A stretch of 64,000 nucleotides of DNA from Epinephelus fuscoguttatus (GCF_011397635.1 NC_064757.1:35191839-35255838); one strand, 5' to 3'; positions 25,701 through 36,059 are shown, numbered from the stretch's first letter. A program made the numbers and translations. Notes: generated from the letters alone by a model not told the origin.

Positions 25701-28700
25701 CAAAATAGCCACCCTTTGCTCTGATTACTGCTTTGCACACTCTTGGCATTCTCTCCATGAGCTTCAAGAGGTAGTCACCTGAAATGGTTTCCACTTCACA
25801 GGTGTGCCTTATCAGGGTTAATTAGTGGAATTTCTTGCTTTATCAATGGGGTTGGGACCATCAGTTGTGTTGTGCAGAAGTCAGGTTAATACACAGCCGA
25901 CAGCCCTATTGGACAACTGTTAAAATTCATATTATGGCAAGAACCAATCAGCTAACTAAAGAAAAACGAGTGGCCATCATTACTTTAAGAAATGAAGGTC
26001 AGTCAGTCCGGAAAATTGCAAAAACTTTAAATGTGTCCCCAAGTGGAGTCGCAAACCATCAAGCGCTACAACGAAACTGGCACACATGAGGACCGACCCA
26101 GAAAAGGAAGACCAAGAGTCACCTCTGCTTCTGAGGATAAGTTCATCCGAGTCACCAGCCTCAGAAATCGCAAGTTAACAGCAGCTCAGATCAGAGACCA
26201 GATGAATGCCACACAGAGTTCTAGCAGCAGACCCATCTCTAGAACAACTGTTAAGAGGAGACTGCGCGAATCAGGCCTTCATGGTCAAATAGCTGCTAGG
26301 AAACCACTGCTAAGGAGAGGCAACAAGCAGAAGAGATTTGTTTGGGCCAAGAAACACAAGGAATGGACATTAGACCAGTGGAAATCTGTGCTTTGGTCTG
26401 ATGAGTCCAAATTTGAGATCTTTGGTTCCAACCGTGTCTTTGTGAGACGAAAAGGTGAACGGATGGATTCCACATGCCTGGTTCCCACTGTGAAGCATGG
26501 AGGAGGAGGTGTGATGGTGTGGGGGTGTTTTGCTGGTGACACTGTTGGGGATTTATTCAAAATTGAAGGCACACTGAACCAGCATGGCTACCACAGCATC
26601 CTGCAGCGACATGCCATCCCATCCGGTTTGCGTTTAGTTGGACGATCATTTATTTTTCAACAGGACAATGACCCCAAACACACCTCCAGGCTGTGTAAGG
26701 GCTATTTGACCAAGAAGGAGAGTGATGGAGTGCTGCGGCAGATGACCTGGCCTCCACAGTCACCGGACCTGAACCCAATCGAGATGGTTTGGGGTGAGCT
26801 GGACTGCAGAGTGAAGGCAAAGGGCCAACAAGTGCTAAACACCTCTGGGAACTCCTTCAAGACTGTTGGAAAACCATTTCAGGTGACTACCTCTTGAAGC
26901 TCATGGAGAGAATGCCAAGAGTGTGCAAAGCAGTAATCAGAGCAAAGGGTGGCTATTTTGAAGAAACTAGAATATAAAACATGTTTTCAGTTATTTCACC
27001 TTTTTTTGTTAAGTACATAACTCCACATGTGTTCATTCATAGTTTTGATGCCTTCAGTGAGAATCTACAATGTAAATAGTCATGAAAATAAAGAAAACGC
27101 ATTGAACGAGAAGGTGTGTCCAAACTTTTGGCCTGTACTATATCTACTCTAGTAATAGCACATGGATATTTTAAGACAGCAGAATTATCTTCTGCAACTG
27201 TTGCTGGATTAGACAAGAAATTTTAAATGAGAGTTCAAATTCCTTGATTAGGGCTGCACAATTAATCAAATGTTTATCTTGCTCATGATTTTGGCCACCC
27301 ACAATTAAATGAACATGATCGACTGTGATATTGGTATTTAAAATGTGTGTTCTGCTTACAGAAAAATTCCTAAACTAACAACCACGGTAGCTGTCATGCC
27401 GCAGCAAGTGCAGCTAACTTGTTCAACCATCTGAAAAAACACTACAGACTGCCGAATGATGAATTCATGAAGGCCATGAAGAATGTTATTGCTAACCATT
27501 GTGGACTGAAATAACCAGTGAAATCACAGTCCATTTGGCCGAGGATGTGTGTCCATTAAACAGTTTATTATTATATTGCCTCTAAGAGATGTGCTGTAAA
27601 AAAGGACCAGTCTTATTTTGATGCAAAGATTAGTATGTTAGCAGGAATGTAGCACAATGTGGAAACAAAAGAAGTGCTGTGTTTATTTAAATGTGAAAAT
27701 AATAGTATTTATCATTTTAGCTATAATCATGCAGCCCTATCCAAGACATAATGATCTGTTTAATATCGAAGTTTATTATCTGTTGCATTTGTTGTTTTCT
27801 TGTCTGCAGTGTCGGGCAAACCGAGCGCTCAGCCCTCAGAGTCCTGCGGGAGCAGCTGTTTGCGCACAAATCTGACCTCATCTGTGCCTTCAAAAAGTTC
27901 GACAGCGAGAACACAGGTGTGTAGTGTGACGTGAGTCAGTTCAGCCCTCAAAGGATCAGGTGTTCCTTAATGCTACTGCAGATCTACTTCCCCATGGAGT
28001 GCTGATGCGTGAGCTCACACCTTTTAATCCCCATTCATTGGAAAACAAACCCTGTGGGCCAGCCAAGTCCTTCAAGGAACATCTGACAGTTTCACAGAAA
28101 CTGTTCTCAAGTACATAATAAGTAAATAGGGGGTCACTCTACTAATCAACTCAGTGAAGATGTTTCTGTAATGTGCTCTGTGTGTTATTCTTGGTGTTAG
28201 AAATAGTAGTTAAAATCTTAGTGGACCGGGGATCATTTTTCAAGAGAGAGAGGGTGGTCTTGAAGTTACAATGAGATGTGTCTGACCAAAAATTCAATGA
28301 AAAAGTTTGTTGTGGTTGGCGCTTTTGCACTTCGTAGTTAACTCTTGTTATGCCCCACCCTTAGGCGGCCCTATGGGGCTAACAAAACTCCATCACTGAC
28401 CCAATAATAATCACATGAACACCATTAAAACAATCAAATCCATGGGATTTATTAGAATGAAAACAAGCAGACAAGACAACGAAAATCCCACGGTGAGAGG
28501 CAGCAGTCCACACACCAGAGACCTCTCTCCTCTGCTGCTGGCACAGGAGCTCTTAAGCACCTCCTCCATGCCAGGTGCGCTGCACCGCATTAACTAATGC
28601 AGCACACCTGGGCAGATCTACAAGGGAGGGAAAAGGAACAGCAACACAGAACACATACACAAGCCGTAAAACTCTTCACACCTGCCTATATTCACAGTTT

Positions 28701-28734
28701 TGAAAAGTTTTGCAAAAGTGAACACAGCGTTTTG

Positions 28735-28766
<32 letters not shown>

Positions 28767-31700
28767 CAAATTGCAAAGGTAGAAATTAAGCTTGTTCATC
28801 GTTTCACAGAGTGAAGGTTGATATATTGAAAAAAAGCAGCATTTCCACCAAACACTCTCAATATAGTGCTGTTAGAACTAGTATGTAACCTGTACAGACC
28901 TGTCCCTTAACTGCAGATCTGTTTAAATGTTTACAGTGCAGACAGTACTATTAAATGTAGGCGGCCATTTTCATGGGATAGTCATGGTCGTGTCACTGCT
29001 TCATCCAGCTCTCCCTGTATTTCCTCTTCACTGGAGATGAAGAGTGTTTAGAGTCTCTGTTGCAATCGATAGGATATTTAAAAAAAAGTATGTCTGTGAA
29101 TTGAGTGCTTTTAGCGCACCAGTCAGTGGACTGCAGTGTTTCTAGCTCCACCTTTTGGTATCTGATCAGCGTGCTAGGTACCTCAACGGAGGGGGGACAA
29201 AAAAACGGGAGGGAATGGCGCGATTCAATTGGTACCATCCACAATTTTTGACAAAAATAACCATTTGAAATAACTGAACTGAACCAGTCTGCTTGGTGGA
29301 AACAAGGCTAAAGACTCGCTTTGGATCAGAGTCTGAGCAGTTTTAGAATTTAGAGGTTTATACTTAACATTTAAAATTTTTTTTAAAAACGATACAATAC
29401 ATCAGACAATTTTGATAAGCATCCCTTTCATTTGTTCACAGTTGAAGAATAAACTTGTCAATGATTTTTTATAAACATTGTAAAGACCACACTGTGTCAA
29501 AATTACCTCAAACATGTCCAAACATGTTAATGTGTAACATGTCCACCTCTGTCAGGTCTTGTGTCTCTGAACGACTGGGCCTCTGCAGTGGAGAGCGTGA
29601 TGCACCTCAGTCTGCCCTGGAGGATGCTGCGCTATCAGCTGTTCACCAGTAAGAGCAGTGATGGCATGATAAATTACTACGAGTGGTTCAACGAGCTCGC
29701 CATCAAAGGACCCAACACGGATGTAAGTAACCCAGCTGGGGATCCATTGTGATCACAGAAATACTAATGTGATTTAAGGATGTTGTATATGCTGGTACAT
29801 ATCTTTTGCTGAGTCAGACTCACCCTAACACACTAACTCAAACACACCTAAATACTGTTTATCTTGCAGCACATTGACCAGAGTCTGCTGGAGACTTTGT
29901 ATCGCCATCGCTCCACCTTGGAGACCATCTTCAGGATCGTAGACACAGACAACTCAGGTAAAACAATTTATTCAACACTGAAAAAAGTTACATGCAGGGC
30001 CATCACGATCATGAAATTTTAGTTTACGATTTATTGTCATACAAATATTTGTGATTGGCAATTTCATTGTCTTTATTTCTGTTCATTTTATGCCACTTAG
30101 AGGTGTTGTTTTGTTTTTTTTGCTTTTCAATTAGACCTGGATCCATGTTGTTACTTTCAGTGGCTGCTCATGGAATAATGTGATTGTTGGCAAAGGAGTG
30201 CCAGTTGAATCCTAAAGACTTTATAGATACCAGGAACTGAAAAAAGTTAACTTAATTAATTGTCTTCTATTCAAATAAACACAAGAAGTTTGTGCTCTAG
30301 TTTGCTGAAACAAACTAAATCAAATACCTTGAAACTGTTGTGTAGGCCACCCTAATGTTATGAAGATGTTTTTCAAGGCAGTTCAAGGAATACTTTACCC
30401 ACAACATCATCATTTGTGTGTCAATTAATAACCTTGTATTGCCTTGAATTTGTGAAGAGAACATTCTTGATAAATTAAAGGGGGGCGTGTTTAAAAACAG
30501 CACAACAATTCAAAACATTAATTTACAAGCTCTCACACAACTCGTGCAGTATAATCCTCGTCTCATTTATCCAGTCAGATGCCCAGTACCTCCCAAAAAC
30601 ATTCAGTTTTAGTAAAACCGTGATATTTAAAACACATCAACATATGTGTAACACAACTGAGCAAGTGCTTGTGTTTGAAATCTGCACATGCATTCCACTT
30701 AATCCCAGTTTCCACCAGACACTTTCAGTATACCTTTGGAACCAAAACTAACCCTTAAGACATGGTACCTAGACCGTAGTGTTTCCACCTCAGATAGTAC
30801 TCTTAAATGTGGCCGGGGTTGTTGTCACTCACTGTTCCGTCCAGCATTCACTGTATTCTCTTGTAGATGGCATCTCTGCTCCTTGTTTGTTGTCCACAGA
30901 ATGTGGATGGACGCCAACATTTTCAGAACAAAATAGAACAGGCTACAGTGAGAGTCTCTCTCGATGTAAAATAGCAGGTTTGTGCATTTAGTCAAACATA
31001 GCCAGCCGCAGCCCACAGGAATGACGCTTCGCAATGCTTTTTTTTTCTCCGAGTGAGGATTAGAATATATGTAGTTCACATAATCCAGTCGAAATTTAAA
31101 CATCTGAAGATCCACGTATCACTAAAAGTCTGTGTCATCCAAGAGGGACAAAAAAACAACTAAAGTAATAGTCAAACTGAAATTTAAACTGTGCTGATGG
31201 ATTTGTGTTGTCAACTCCTCCAGACCTGAAGATGATGCTCACTTCAGGGCTAACCTCCTTCACTTCACCCTGCAGATGGGCAACAAGAGAGGGAAACTTT
31301 ACTTGGGTCTTAAGCAGCTGCATTTATTCAGAGACAAACTGTACATTTACTACCACTTCGAAACGTATACTGCAACCTCTACTGCTTATACTGCTTCCTG
31401 CACCTTAAAATGTCAGTCTATGTTTCCACAGTTTTGTTTCTGGGATGAAAAACTGTGCCAGCTCACAGAGACAATCCATTGAGACAGTCTGCTTCAGTGG
31501 AGGTGTAAAGTGTGTCAGGGCTCTGTAAAGTGTTTGTTGTGACCAGATAGAGACGTTTACTGAGTTCAGCCTCCTTTAATCCACCTGTAGCGTGCAAAAG
31601 AGGCTACATCAGGTTACGGCCTCCTGAATCCTCCCAGTTAAGATGAGGATTAACCCACTGATCTACTGGTCTCCCCATCCCCCACTCCGGAACACACACA

Positions 31701-32067
31701 CACAGGAACACACACACACACTTTACTCTATCAGCATCTGTTTCTATTACTGCATCTCTAATCTCCTCTTTTCCACCCATCATCTTTAACCTTGAACCTC
31801 CTCCTCCTCACAGGCTTCATCACCATCGAGGACTTCCGGCAGACCTGGAAGCTGCTGAGCGTCTACCTAAAGATGGAGATCACGGACGACGCCATCTCCG
31901 ACCTGGCCGTCACTATTGACCGCAACAATGACGGCAGCATTGACATCGAAGAGTTCATGGAGGCCTTCCGCCTCACAGACAAGAAGAGCCGGCTGGAGCG
32001 AGGGCGCAGCATGTTCATGGGGACGGGCACTGACCTCACCAAGCTGGAGGGAGATCCCAACATTTGA
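13725..32067 (+). CDS. ppef2: Serine/threonine phosphatase with EF-hands 2, 737 aa, 16 coding exons
   Basis: Coding exons: 13725-13776, 14969-15096, 15190-15244, 15338-15513, 16167-16281, 16591-16637, 17408-17574, 17665-17701, 20363-20512, 20609-20950, 24113-24298, 24379-24521, 27810-27916, 29556-29722, 29870-29957, 31814-32067 (2214 nt, all phases consistent). The N-terminus MGCGVTKS fits myristoylation at Gly2 and palmitoylation at Cys3. An IQ motif ([11 protein letters not shown]) follows near 24-34. Catalytic PPP motifs are all present: GDLHG 176-180, GDFVDRG 205-211, GNHE 237-240, HGG 290-292, RSHE 469-472, SASNYY 491-496. Exon 10 (residues 310-423) is a charged insert between HGG and WSDP. 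EF-hand loops are at 564-575 (degenerate), 649-660 and 689-700. Length (human PPEF2 753 aa), the 'YVARxEMRRR' segment and linkage to scarb2 favour PPEF2 over PPEF1. Expected role: Ca2+/calmodulin-responsive dephosphorylation in photoreceptors, like Drosophila RdgC. Confidence 0.95.
14446..14467. repeat. (GTT)n microsatellite
   Basis: A short GTT/TTG run lies in ppef2 intron 1. It accounts for the Asn-rich frame on the opposite strand. Confidence 0.85.
17076..17265. repeat. Short TIR repeat in a ppef2 intron
   Basis: The left end 'aagaatagtttgaaactttt' plus 'gaagtgg', and the right end 'ccacttcaaaatatctgaat' plus 'agtcccttt', are inverted relatives spaced about 190 bp. This is MITE-like; the family is not assigned. 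Confidence 0.55.
18249..18560. repeat. Interspersed repeat beside the Tc1 insertion
   Basis: It starts 'ttaaagggacagttcacccc' and continues 'aaaatcacaaatacatattt'; the same head occurs at 246. The right part includes 'gtttggtagaaagaaaatat'. The Tc1 element at 18593 lies just beyond it. Confidence 0.5.
18593..20253 (-). mobile_element. Complete Tc1/mariner transposon with IR/DR ends (1661 bp)
   Basis: The element begins CAGTGCCCTCC, ends GGAGGGCACTG and is flanked by TA on both sides (18591-18592 and 20254-20255), the standard Tc1 target duplication. The outer roughly 170 bp of the ends are inverted repeats with about five mismatches by eye. The core 'aagtattggaaca' occurs near each tip (about 18604; about 20228-20243) and again inside each arm (about 18800-18812; 20033-20046), an IR/DR arrangement like that of Sleeping Beauty-type elements. 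It sits in the ppef2 intron between the 17665-17701 and 20363-20512 exons, transposase antisense to the host gene. Confidence 0.95.
18847..19884 (-). CDS. Intact Tc1-type transposase, DD35E spacing
   Basis: An uninterrupted frame of about 345 residues from the Met at 19884; it is also open from an upstream Met at 19920, but 'MKTRELS' is the usual Tc1 start. The N-terminus holds two helix-turn-helix regions separated by an AT-hook-like GRPRKTS. Catalytic residues, numbered from the 19920 Met, are Asp163 in 'LWTDETK', Asp260 in 'QQDNDPKHT' and Glu296 in '[11 protein letters not shown]'. Thirty-five residues lie between the second Asp and the Glu, against 34 in Tc1 and Sleeping Beauty. This cut-and-paste enzyme inserts at TA. 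No stop or frameshift is visible, so it may be young or active. DD35E spacing has been described for the Traveler family; membership needs a phylogeny. Confidence 0.93.
   Translation of the reverse strand: MKTRELSMGEKEAIVNLREDGQSNRAIAQTLAIASTTIWNVLKKKETTGVLSTRRTGRPRKTSAADDRNIVRAVKKDPKTTVSDISNNLQRAGVKVSQSTVRRRLHEQKYRGYTRRCKPLISKKNRKARLEFAKRYRDEPQKVWEKVLWTDETKINFFQSDGKAKVWRKKGSAHGPKHTSSSVKHGGGNVMAWACMASSGTDSFIFIDDVTHDGSSKINSEVYRNILSANLKKDATKLIGRSFIMQQDNDPKHTAKTVPKEFIRGKKRKVLDWPSQSPDLNPIEHAFYLLKRRLKGVTPQNKQQLKEAAVKAWKSITKEECKSLVMSVGHRLDAVVESKGFAAKY
21717..21785 (-). mobile_element. Fragment of LINE 3' tail
   Basis: 'ttataaagccccaaatcaca' followed by 'ggctttacagcat' is the reverse complement of the 3' tail of the LINE at 9150-9545. 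Only about 70 bp remain. Confidence 0.6.
22003..22283. repeat. 'gggctgcaacta' family repeat, one of eight copies
   Basis: It starts 'tagggctgtaacacccaatt' and ends near 'gatcaaaatagttgcagatt'. Shared internal blocks ('gcttgttttgcccaa', 'aatcaatgatcaaaatagtt') link it to copies at about 24590-24790, 32755-32985, 33290-33640, 34690-34990, 39133-39390, 54764-55040 and 57853-58160. These are non-coding, MITE-like and strongly diverged. Confidence 0.6.
22284..23435. repeat. Long-TIR non-autonomous element (about 1.15 kb)
   Basis: The left end 'aaaggaatacttcacccata' and the right end 'gtgggcgaggtattccttta' are inverted relatives. The arms extend about 250 bp inwards ('gtgcagtataatacaagtct' left; 'ggacttggattatactgcac' right). 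No transposase-like frame is seen inside. It is related to 1838-2365 and 30380-30690. Confidence 0.7.
24590..24790. repeat. 'gggctgcaacta' family repeat fragment
   Basis: 'cagttaattgtctacaaaat' and 'agcttgttttgtccaaca' match the family internal sequence. The fragment lies in the ppef2 intron after the 24379-24521 exon. Confidence 0.5.
24870..25410. repeat. 'tagctagcttagct' palindromic family repeat
   Basis: Contains 'gaaacagctagcctggcttt' and, at its far end, 'gacatgagagcgatgttgat' then 'cttctcatgtaacttttggc'. Related copies lie at about 36060-36185 and 46580-46990. This is a widely dispersed, non-coding teleost repeat type. Confidence 0.5.
25521..27140 (+). mobile_element. Tc1/mariner transposon with about 270-bp TIRs, inactivated
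   Basis: The element starts CAGTACAGGCC and ends GGCCTGTACTA (the terminal G is changed to A), with TA on both sides (25519-25520 and 27141-27142). The TIRs are long, about 25521-25790 and 26870-27140, and nearly identical. The right TIR runs into the transposase 3' coding end, so the left TIR carries an antisense copy of that segment. It lies in the ppef2 intron between the 24379-24521 and 27810-27916 exons, in the same orientation as the host gene. Confidence 0.95.
25934..26977 (+). pseudogene. Frameshifted Tc1-type transposase, DD38E spacing
   Basis: It starts '[12 protein letters not shown]'. A first break at about 26053-26056 (apparent 1-base loss) moves the frame into '[20 protein letters not shown]', and a second at about 26817-26825 moves it into '[14 protein letters not shown]', which runs to a stop at 26975-26977. 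Between the breaks lie a GRPR motif and the catalytic residues: Asp in 'LWSDESKFE', Asp in 'QQDNDPKHT', Glu in '[11 protein letters not shown]'. Thirty-eight residues separate the second Asp from the Glu. That spacing is the one described for the DD38E/Intruder group of Tc1 relatives, and assignment by spacing alone is tentative. This copy cannot make a full transposase. Confidence 0.9.
27249..27739 (+). mobile_element. Non-autonomous hAT element with BED-finger relic
   Basis: The ends TAGGGCTGCA (27249) and TGCAGCCCTA (to 27739) are perfect 10-bp TIRs of hAT type. Candidate 8-bp flanks 'tccttgat' and 'tccaagac' agree at five positions, suggesting an eroded target duplication. Inside, 27386-27514 encodes a short frame with '[14 protein letters not shown]', resembling the His-x-His end of a BED zinc finger at the N-terminus of hAT transposases, then a stop. 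The catalytic domain is absent. It lies directly after the DD38E element and about 70 bp before the next ppef2 exon. Confidence 0.75.
28346..28680 (-). mobile_element. Insertion of about 330 bp, possibly a solo LTR
   Basis: Two readings are possible. A perfect 7-bp direct repeat AACTCTT (28340-28346 and 28670-28676) brackets 323 bp. Alternatively, on the minus strand the segment runs TGTGAAGAG to GCATAACA with an internal AATAAA near 28448, like an LTR, but then the flanks do not match. A hairpin 'caggtgcgctgcaccgcatt' / 'aatgcagcacacctg' lies at about 28573-28612. No coding is seen. Confidence 0.5.
28729..28763. repeat. (TTTTG)n microsatellite
   Basis: About seven TTTTG units in a ppef2 intron, 50 bp from the end of the LTR-like insert. 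Confidence 0.9.
30380..30690. repeat. One arm of the long-TIR repeat family
   Basis: 'caaggaatactttacccaca' then 'ctcacacaactcgtgcagta' matches the left arm of 22284-23435. The opposite arm is missing, so this is a truncated copy. It sits in ppef2 intron 15. Confidence 0.6.
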
Positions 32068-33100
32068 GCAGAGAGACTGGGAACAGAGAGCGACCTCAGC
32101 TCAGACTCAGAGGGTAGGGGGAGGGAGGAAGGTGAGATGAAGCCAACGCAAGCTGCTTTAATGACGCACATTGAGACGTAGGATGCTGCCGAGCAACAGT
32201 AGATCACATGGGATTAGAGGGAGGATAGAGTTCAGGGTATTTGACAGCGAATGTTCATTTCGCATTTTGATGCAGTTTTATCTACTGAGGAAGAGACTGA
32301 AACACGACTGCATCACGTCTCATTTGTTAAGTGGGAAGCATATAAAACTGTTGCAAAGCAAAATCCACAAACATAGAAACAAAAAGGCGTCATATTTACA
32401 CTGCACGATTATTACAAGAATAATAATAATAATAATAGATGTTGCATTAAAATCCATTTCTTTCATTGTTTTCAACATGTTTTGACTCGTGAAAGGTAAA
32501 AGATAAAAAGAGTAACACCTGCACACTGACACAGATGTTTTTAAATGGACGGCATTAATCGATTTTCATTACCGCAGAACCTTCCTATATATACAAATAG
32601 GCTCAGCACAGAGACAATTATACATAACATTAATCAAGTAATATCTAAAAAAACATCGAATGCAGTTGTAAATTACACAAAAATAAACATGACAATATTG
32701 CACATAACAAACAGCATTTAAAATGTATTTAACTAGAAACCCTACAGTCATATTAGGGCCGCAACTAATTATTTTTATGATTGATTTATCTGCCAATTGA
32801 TCACTTGTGTTTACTATTTGGTCCATATAACATCAGAAAAATGTTTATTACCATTTACTTGATGCAAAGGTGATGTCACTAAATGCCTTGTTTTGTCTGA
32901 CCAGAAAACCAAAACCTTAGTTTAGTTTATTATGGTCATTTTCTATCTTATAAAACTCAAATATGCACCATACAGTCTATGATATGCACAAGAAAATAAA
33001 TAAATAATTGAATAATTATTTGCAATGCAGTGACAACTTTTGCTGACTGAAGTAAACTGAAACCTTAGCCTAAACCCTCTTTACATGTATTGTTTTGTAC
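32068..33100 (+). other. ppef2: Probable ppef2 3'UTR and downstream DNA
   Basis: Sequence after the ppef2 stop codon contains no further exon. Candidate polyadenylation signals are seen only as short A-rich motifs, for example 'aaaataaacatg' near 32680 and 'aaaataaataaat' near 32994, so the true end cannot be fixed. A 'gggctgcaacta' family repeat starts at about 32755 and would mark an upper limit if the UTR is short. Confidence 0.4.
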
Positions 33101-33159
33101 CTTTCCGTTTAGATTGATACAATGAAAATGAAAGAAACAAGCAAATCAATATACCTGTA

Positions 33160-33166
<7 letters not shown>

Positions 33167-33206
<40 letters not shown>
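33167..33206. repeat. (TA)n microsatellite
   Basis: About twenty TA units in the ppef2-scarb2 spacer. Confidence 0.95.
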
Positions 33207-33209
<3 letters not shown>

Positions 33210-33289
33210 GTCCCAAATATTACATTTACTATGATGTTTGAACAAGAAATAAGAGCAAATGTTCTCATTTGACAACCATAAATCAGGGA

Positions 33290-33640
33290 ATCTTTGTCTT
33301 TCACTTAAAAAAAATTACTCAAGCAATTCATTATTAATCAAAATAGTTGGGCCTTAATTTTCTTAATCGATAAATTGACTAATTGTTGCCGCTCTGCTCC
33401 ATAAAATGTGAAAAAATGCCCATCACAATTTCCCAGATGCCTTCTCAAATGGCTTGTTTTGTTCAACCAACAGCCCAAAACCAGCAATATTCAGTTTACA
33501 GTGTTAAAAAAAATGGAGCACATCCTCACATTTTGATCCCAGTGAACCATTTTCACTTGAAAAAAATGACATCTGAAAATGATGATTATTTTTCTGTTGA
33601 CTCCCTAAAATTATTCAGTGTGCAGGTGTTAATCTGTTCA
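33290..33640. repeat. 'gggctgcaacta' family repeat, full-length-like copy
   Basis: Family blocks 'ttgactaattgttgccgctc' and 'tggcttgttttgttcaacca' followed by 'cagtttacagtgttaaaa' are present. It lies about 300 bp from a second copy at 32755-32985. Confidence 0.55.
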
Positions 33641-34689
33641 TTTCCAGTAGCCTTGTATCAACATGTGAGGTGCGAATAACTACACGCCTCCTAAAGACTT
33701 TATAGAAACCAGACACTTATAAAAACAAACCAAAAAACAGTATGTGATAATAAACTTTATTATATATATATATTATAATTGTGCAGCTCTCCATTAGCTG
33801 CACTAAGTAATTGCAACCATTATGTTGCTGGTGCCTTAGCAGTAGAAGCGCTTTTACTTCTAGAGACGCACTGATGATGTTTTGTATCAGTGCCAACCGC
33901 CAATGATGCACCCGGGTCCCTCCCCGTCTCAGATGGGATTGGAACCCTCACCTTGTACAGAACGGAGAACTCGTGTTTTCTTTCATTTGACTTTTAGGAT
34001 GGCTACCTCCAAAGTGTTGCTTTGAAGCCCAGAAGCTGTGTTTTAAAGGGATAGTTTGATATTTTGAGAAGTCAGATGAGAGGATTGATACTACTCTCAT
34101 GTCTGTTCAACCTGGTATCAATCTTTTTGTCTAACTATCCTTTAAGATACAGAGACAACATGGGGTTTTAGGGTTTTTCTGTTAAAACTTCTCAGTTTCC
34201 ATTGTTAGATAAAGTTCCCACGTTGTTTGAAGTCATTATTATAACTCAACCAAAAAAGAGACGAGGAAACAGTGTGCGTATGTGTAAAGTTGCTCTGTAT
34301 GTAAAATGTAAATTTTAATGTATGTGTGGGGTTTTTTTCTAGCATGTTGACCATGTAAAACGTTCACTGTAAATACATCTCACATTCAAATTTGAAGCAT
34401 GCATTGTGTGTGTCTGTGTTTGAGGTAAGTGATGTTTATGAATTACAATTTTAAGAACCATAAATGACTCAAAAGTGGTAAACTGGGGAAAATATAACTC
34501 TGAGAAATAATCTCCCTGGCCTTTAGAACATTTGCAATACTGGGAACATGGAGCATTTAGTTTTAACGCCTATTTTTTAATTCAATATTTCCTATGAATT
34601 TCTTCTTTAAATTCTCATTTATATTTATATATATCCCCTAAATTATTGAGCTTTACTCATCAAACAACAACACATTTTCACATGATAAT

Positions 34690-34990
34690 ATGCTATAGGG
34701 TGGCAACTAACAGTTATTTTCATTAACAATTAATCAGCTAATACTTCTCCCAATTAACTGGTTAATCACTGTTTTTAAAATCTCATGAAATAATGAAGAA
34801 TATTTATTATAATTTACTGCTAAGAGCTTGTTTTTTTTACCAATATTCAATCTGCTTTATCATTATCTTAACATTCTAATTTATGACAAAGGATGAAATC
34901 CTCTCTTTAGAGGCTGGAACAAGTAAATGATTGGAAATTGTTCTTTATAAATGATTCAGTCATCACAACAGTTGGAGATTAATTTTCTGA
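34690..34990. repeat. 'gggctgcaacta' family repeat, diverged
   Basis: 'tagggtggcaactaacagtt' and 'attaatcagctaatacttct' at the left end and 'cacaacagttggagattaat' at the right end match the family's ends. Confidence 0.5.
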
Positions 34991-36059
34991 CAATCAAGAA
35001 TTTTTTTAGCAGTAAAATAAAACAAAATGTTACAAATTAAAAGATAAAAGTGAAGCTAATTGTCCATTTTTTACACAATATATTTTCTTAAGTTCTAATT
35101 GAACATTTCAGTTGATTTCCATTAAGAATTAAGGCCACGCACTTTAAATTCTTACACATATTTATTTAATGTAGATCACCTGAACTTTTCCAACCAACCA
35201 ATCCTGCAAATTTTAGTCAATAATGAAAGTTTTATTTATTTATTTATCTTTACATTAAACATCTCAGTCATTCAATTTCATCTCATATAGCTCATACAGA
35301 TTATTAACAGTATTATGTTGTGTCATTATCCCTCCTGAACAGTCAGATTAGTTTTCAGAATCACCAGCAGGGGGCGCAAAAGACCATTCAGTACAGTTTG
35401 TTATAAACCAGAGGTCCACCTCATCTGAACTGATGACTGAGACATAATGAAAGACTGAGAGTCATTTAAGACATATTAAGTATCCACAAAAATTGGCTCG
35501 TAAGAGTATCATTTATCAAAGATTAATACAAAAGAGCAAACACACAAACTGCTAACTGGGATTCCTGAAGGCATGACATCATGAATCTGAGCTGCAGCAA
35601 CAGCTCGTGGAAACTCTCAGGGTTTTAACTGCATTATCTCCCTGTAAGCCTCTGTGGCTGGGACATTAGTTTTACATTCACATGATTATCTTTGAAGTGG
35701 GTGGATATTAAAACATGCTCGGAGCTGCCTGCAGTTTAAAATGAGGTTGGATTAAAAAGCATTTACACACACGGTCATTATTTACCTGGAGAGGAGAGTT
35801 TGCCCTCAGAGTCAACATGTTTTGGAGCAAGTCCTGGCTCTGTCCAACTTTAAATCCACCTATCATCATCTGTAAAGCTCTTTCAACACTTAGATCTTGT
35901 TGGTTTCACACAAAAAGTGTAAAAATAACAAGTTGCAGTTAGAGATGTCTGACACATAAATCACTGTAATGCCTGTAAAATATGATTTTCATTTCTATAC
36001 TGTGGATTTCTACAGATTGAATTAAAGAGACATAAAGTGTTAGTGAACTTAGTTAGTGA

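Noticed and set aside
13725..32067. Assigning the phosphatase as ppef1
   Set aside because: The IQ-region segment 'YVARxEMRRR' and the neighbouring scarb2 fit PPEF2; the MGC start alone resembles PPEF1 and is not enough.
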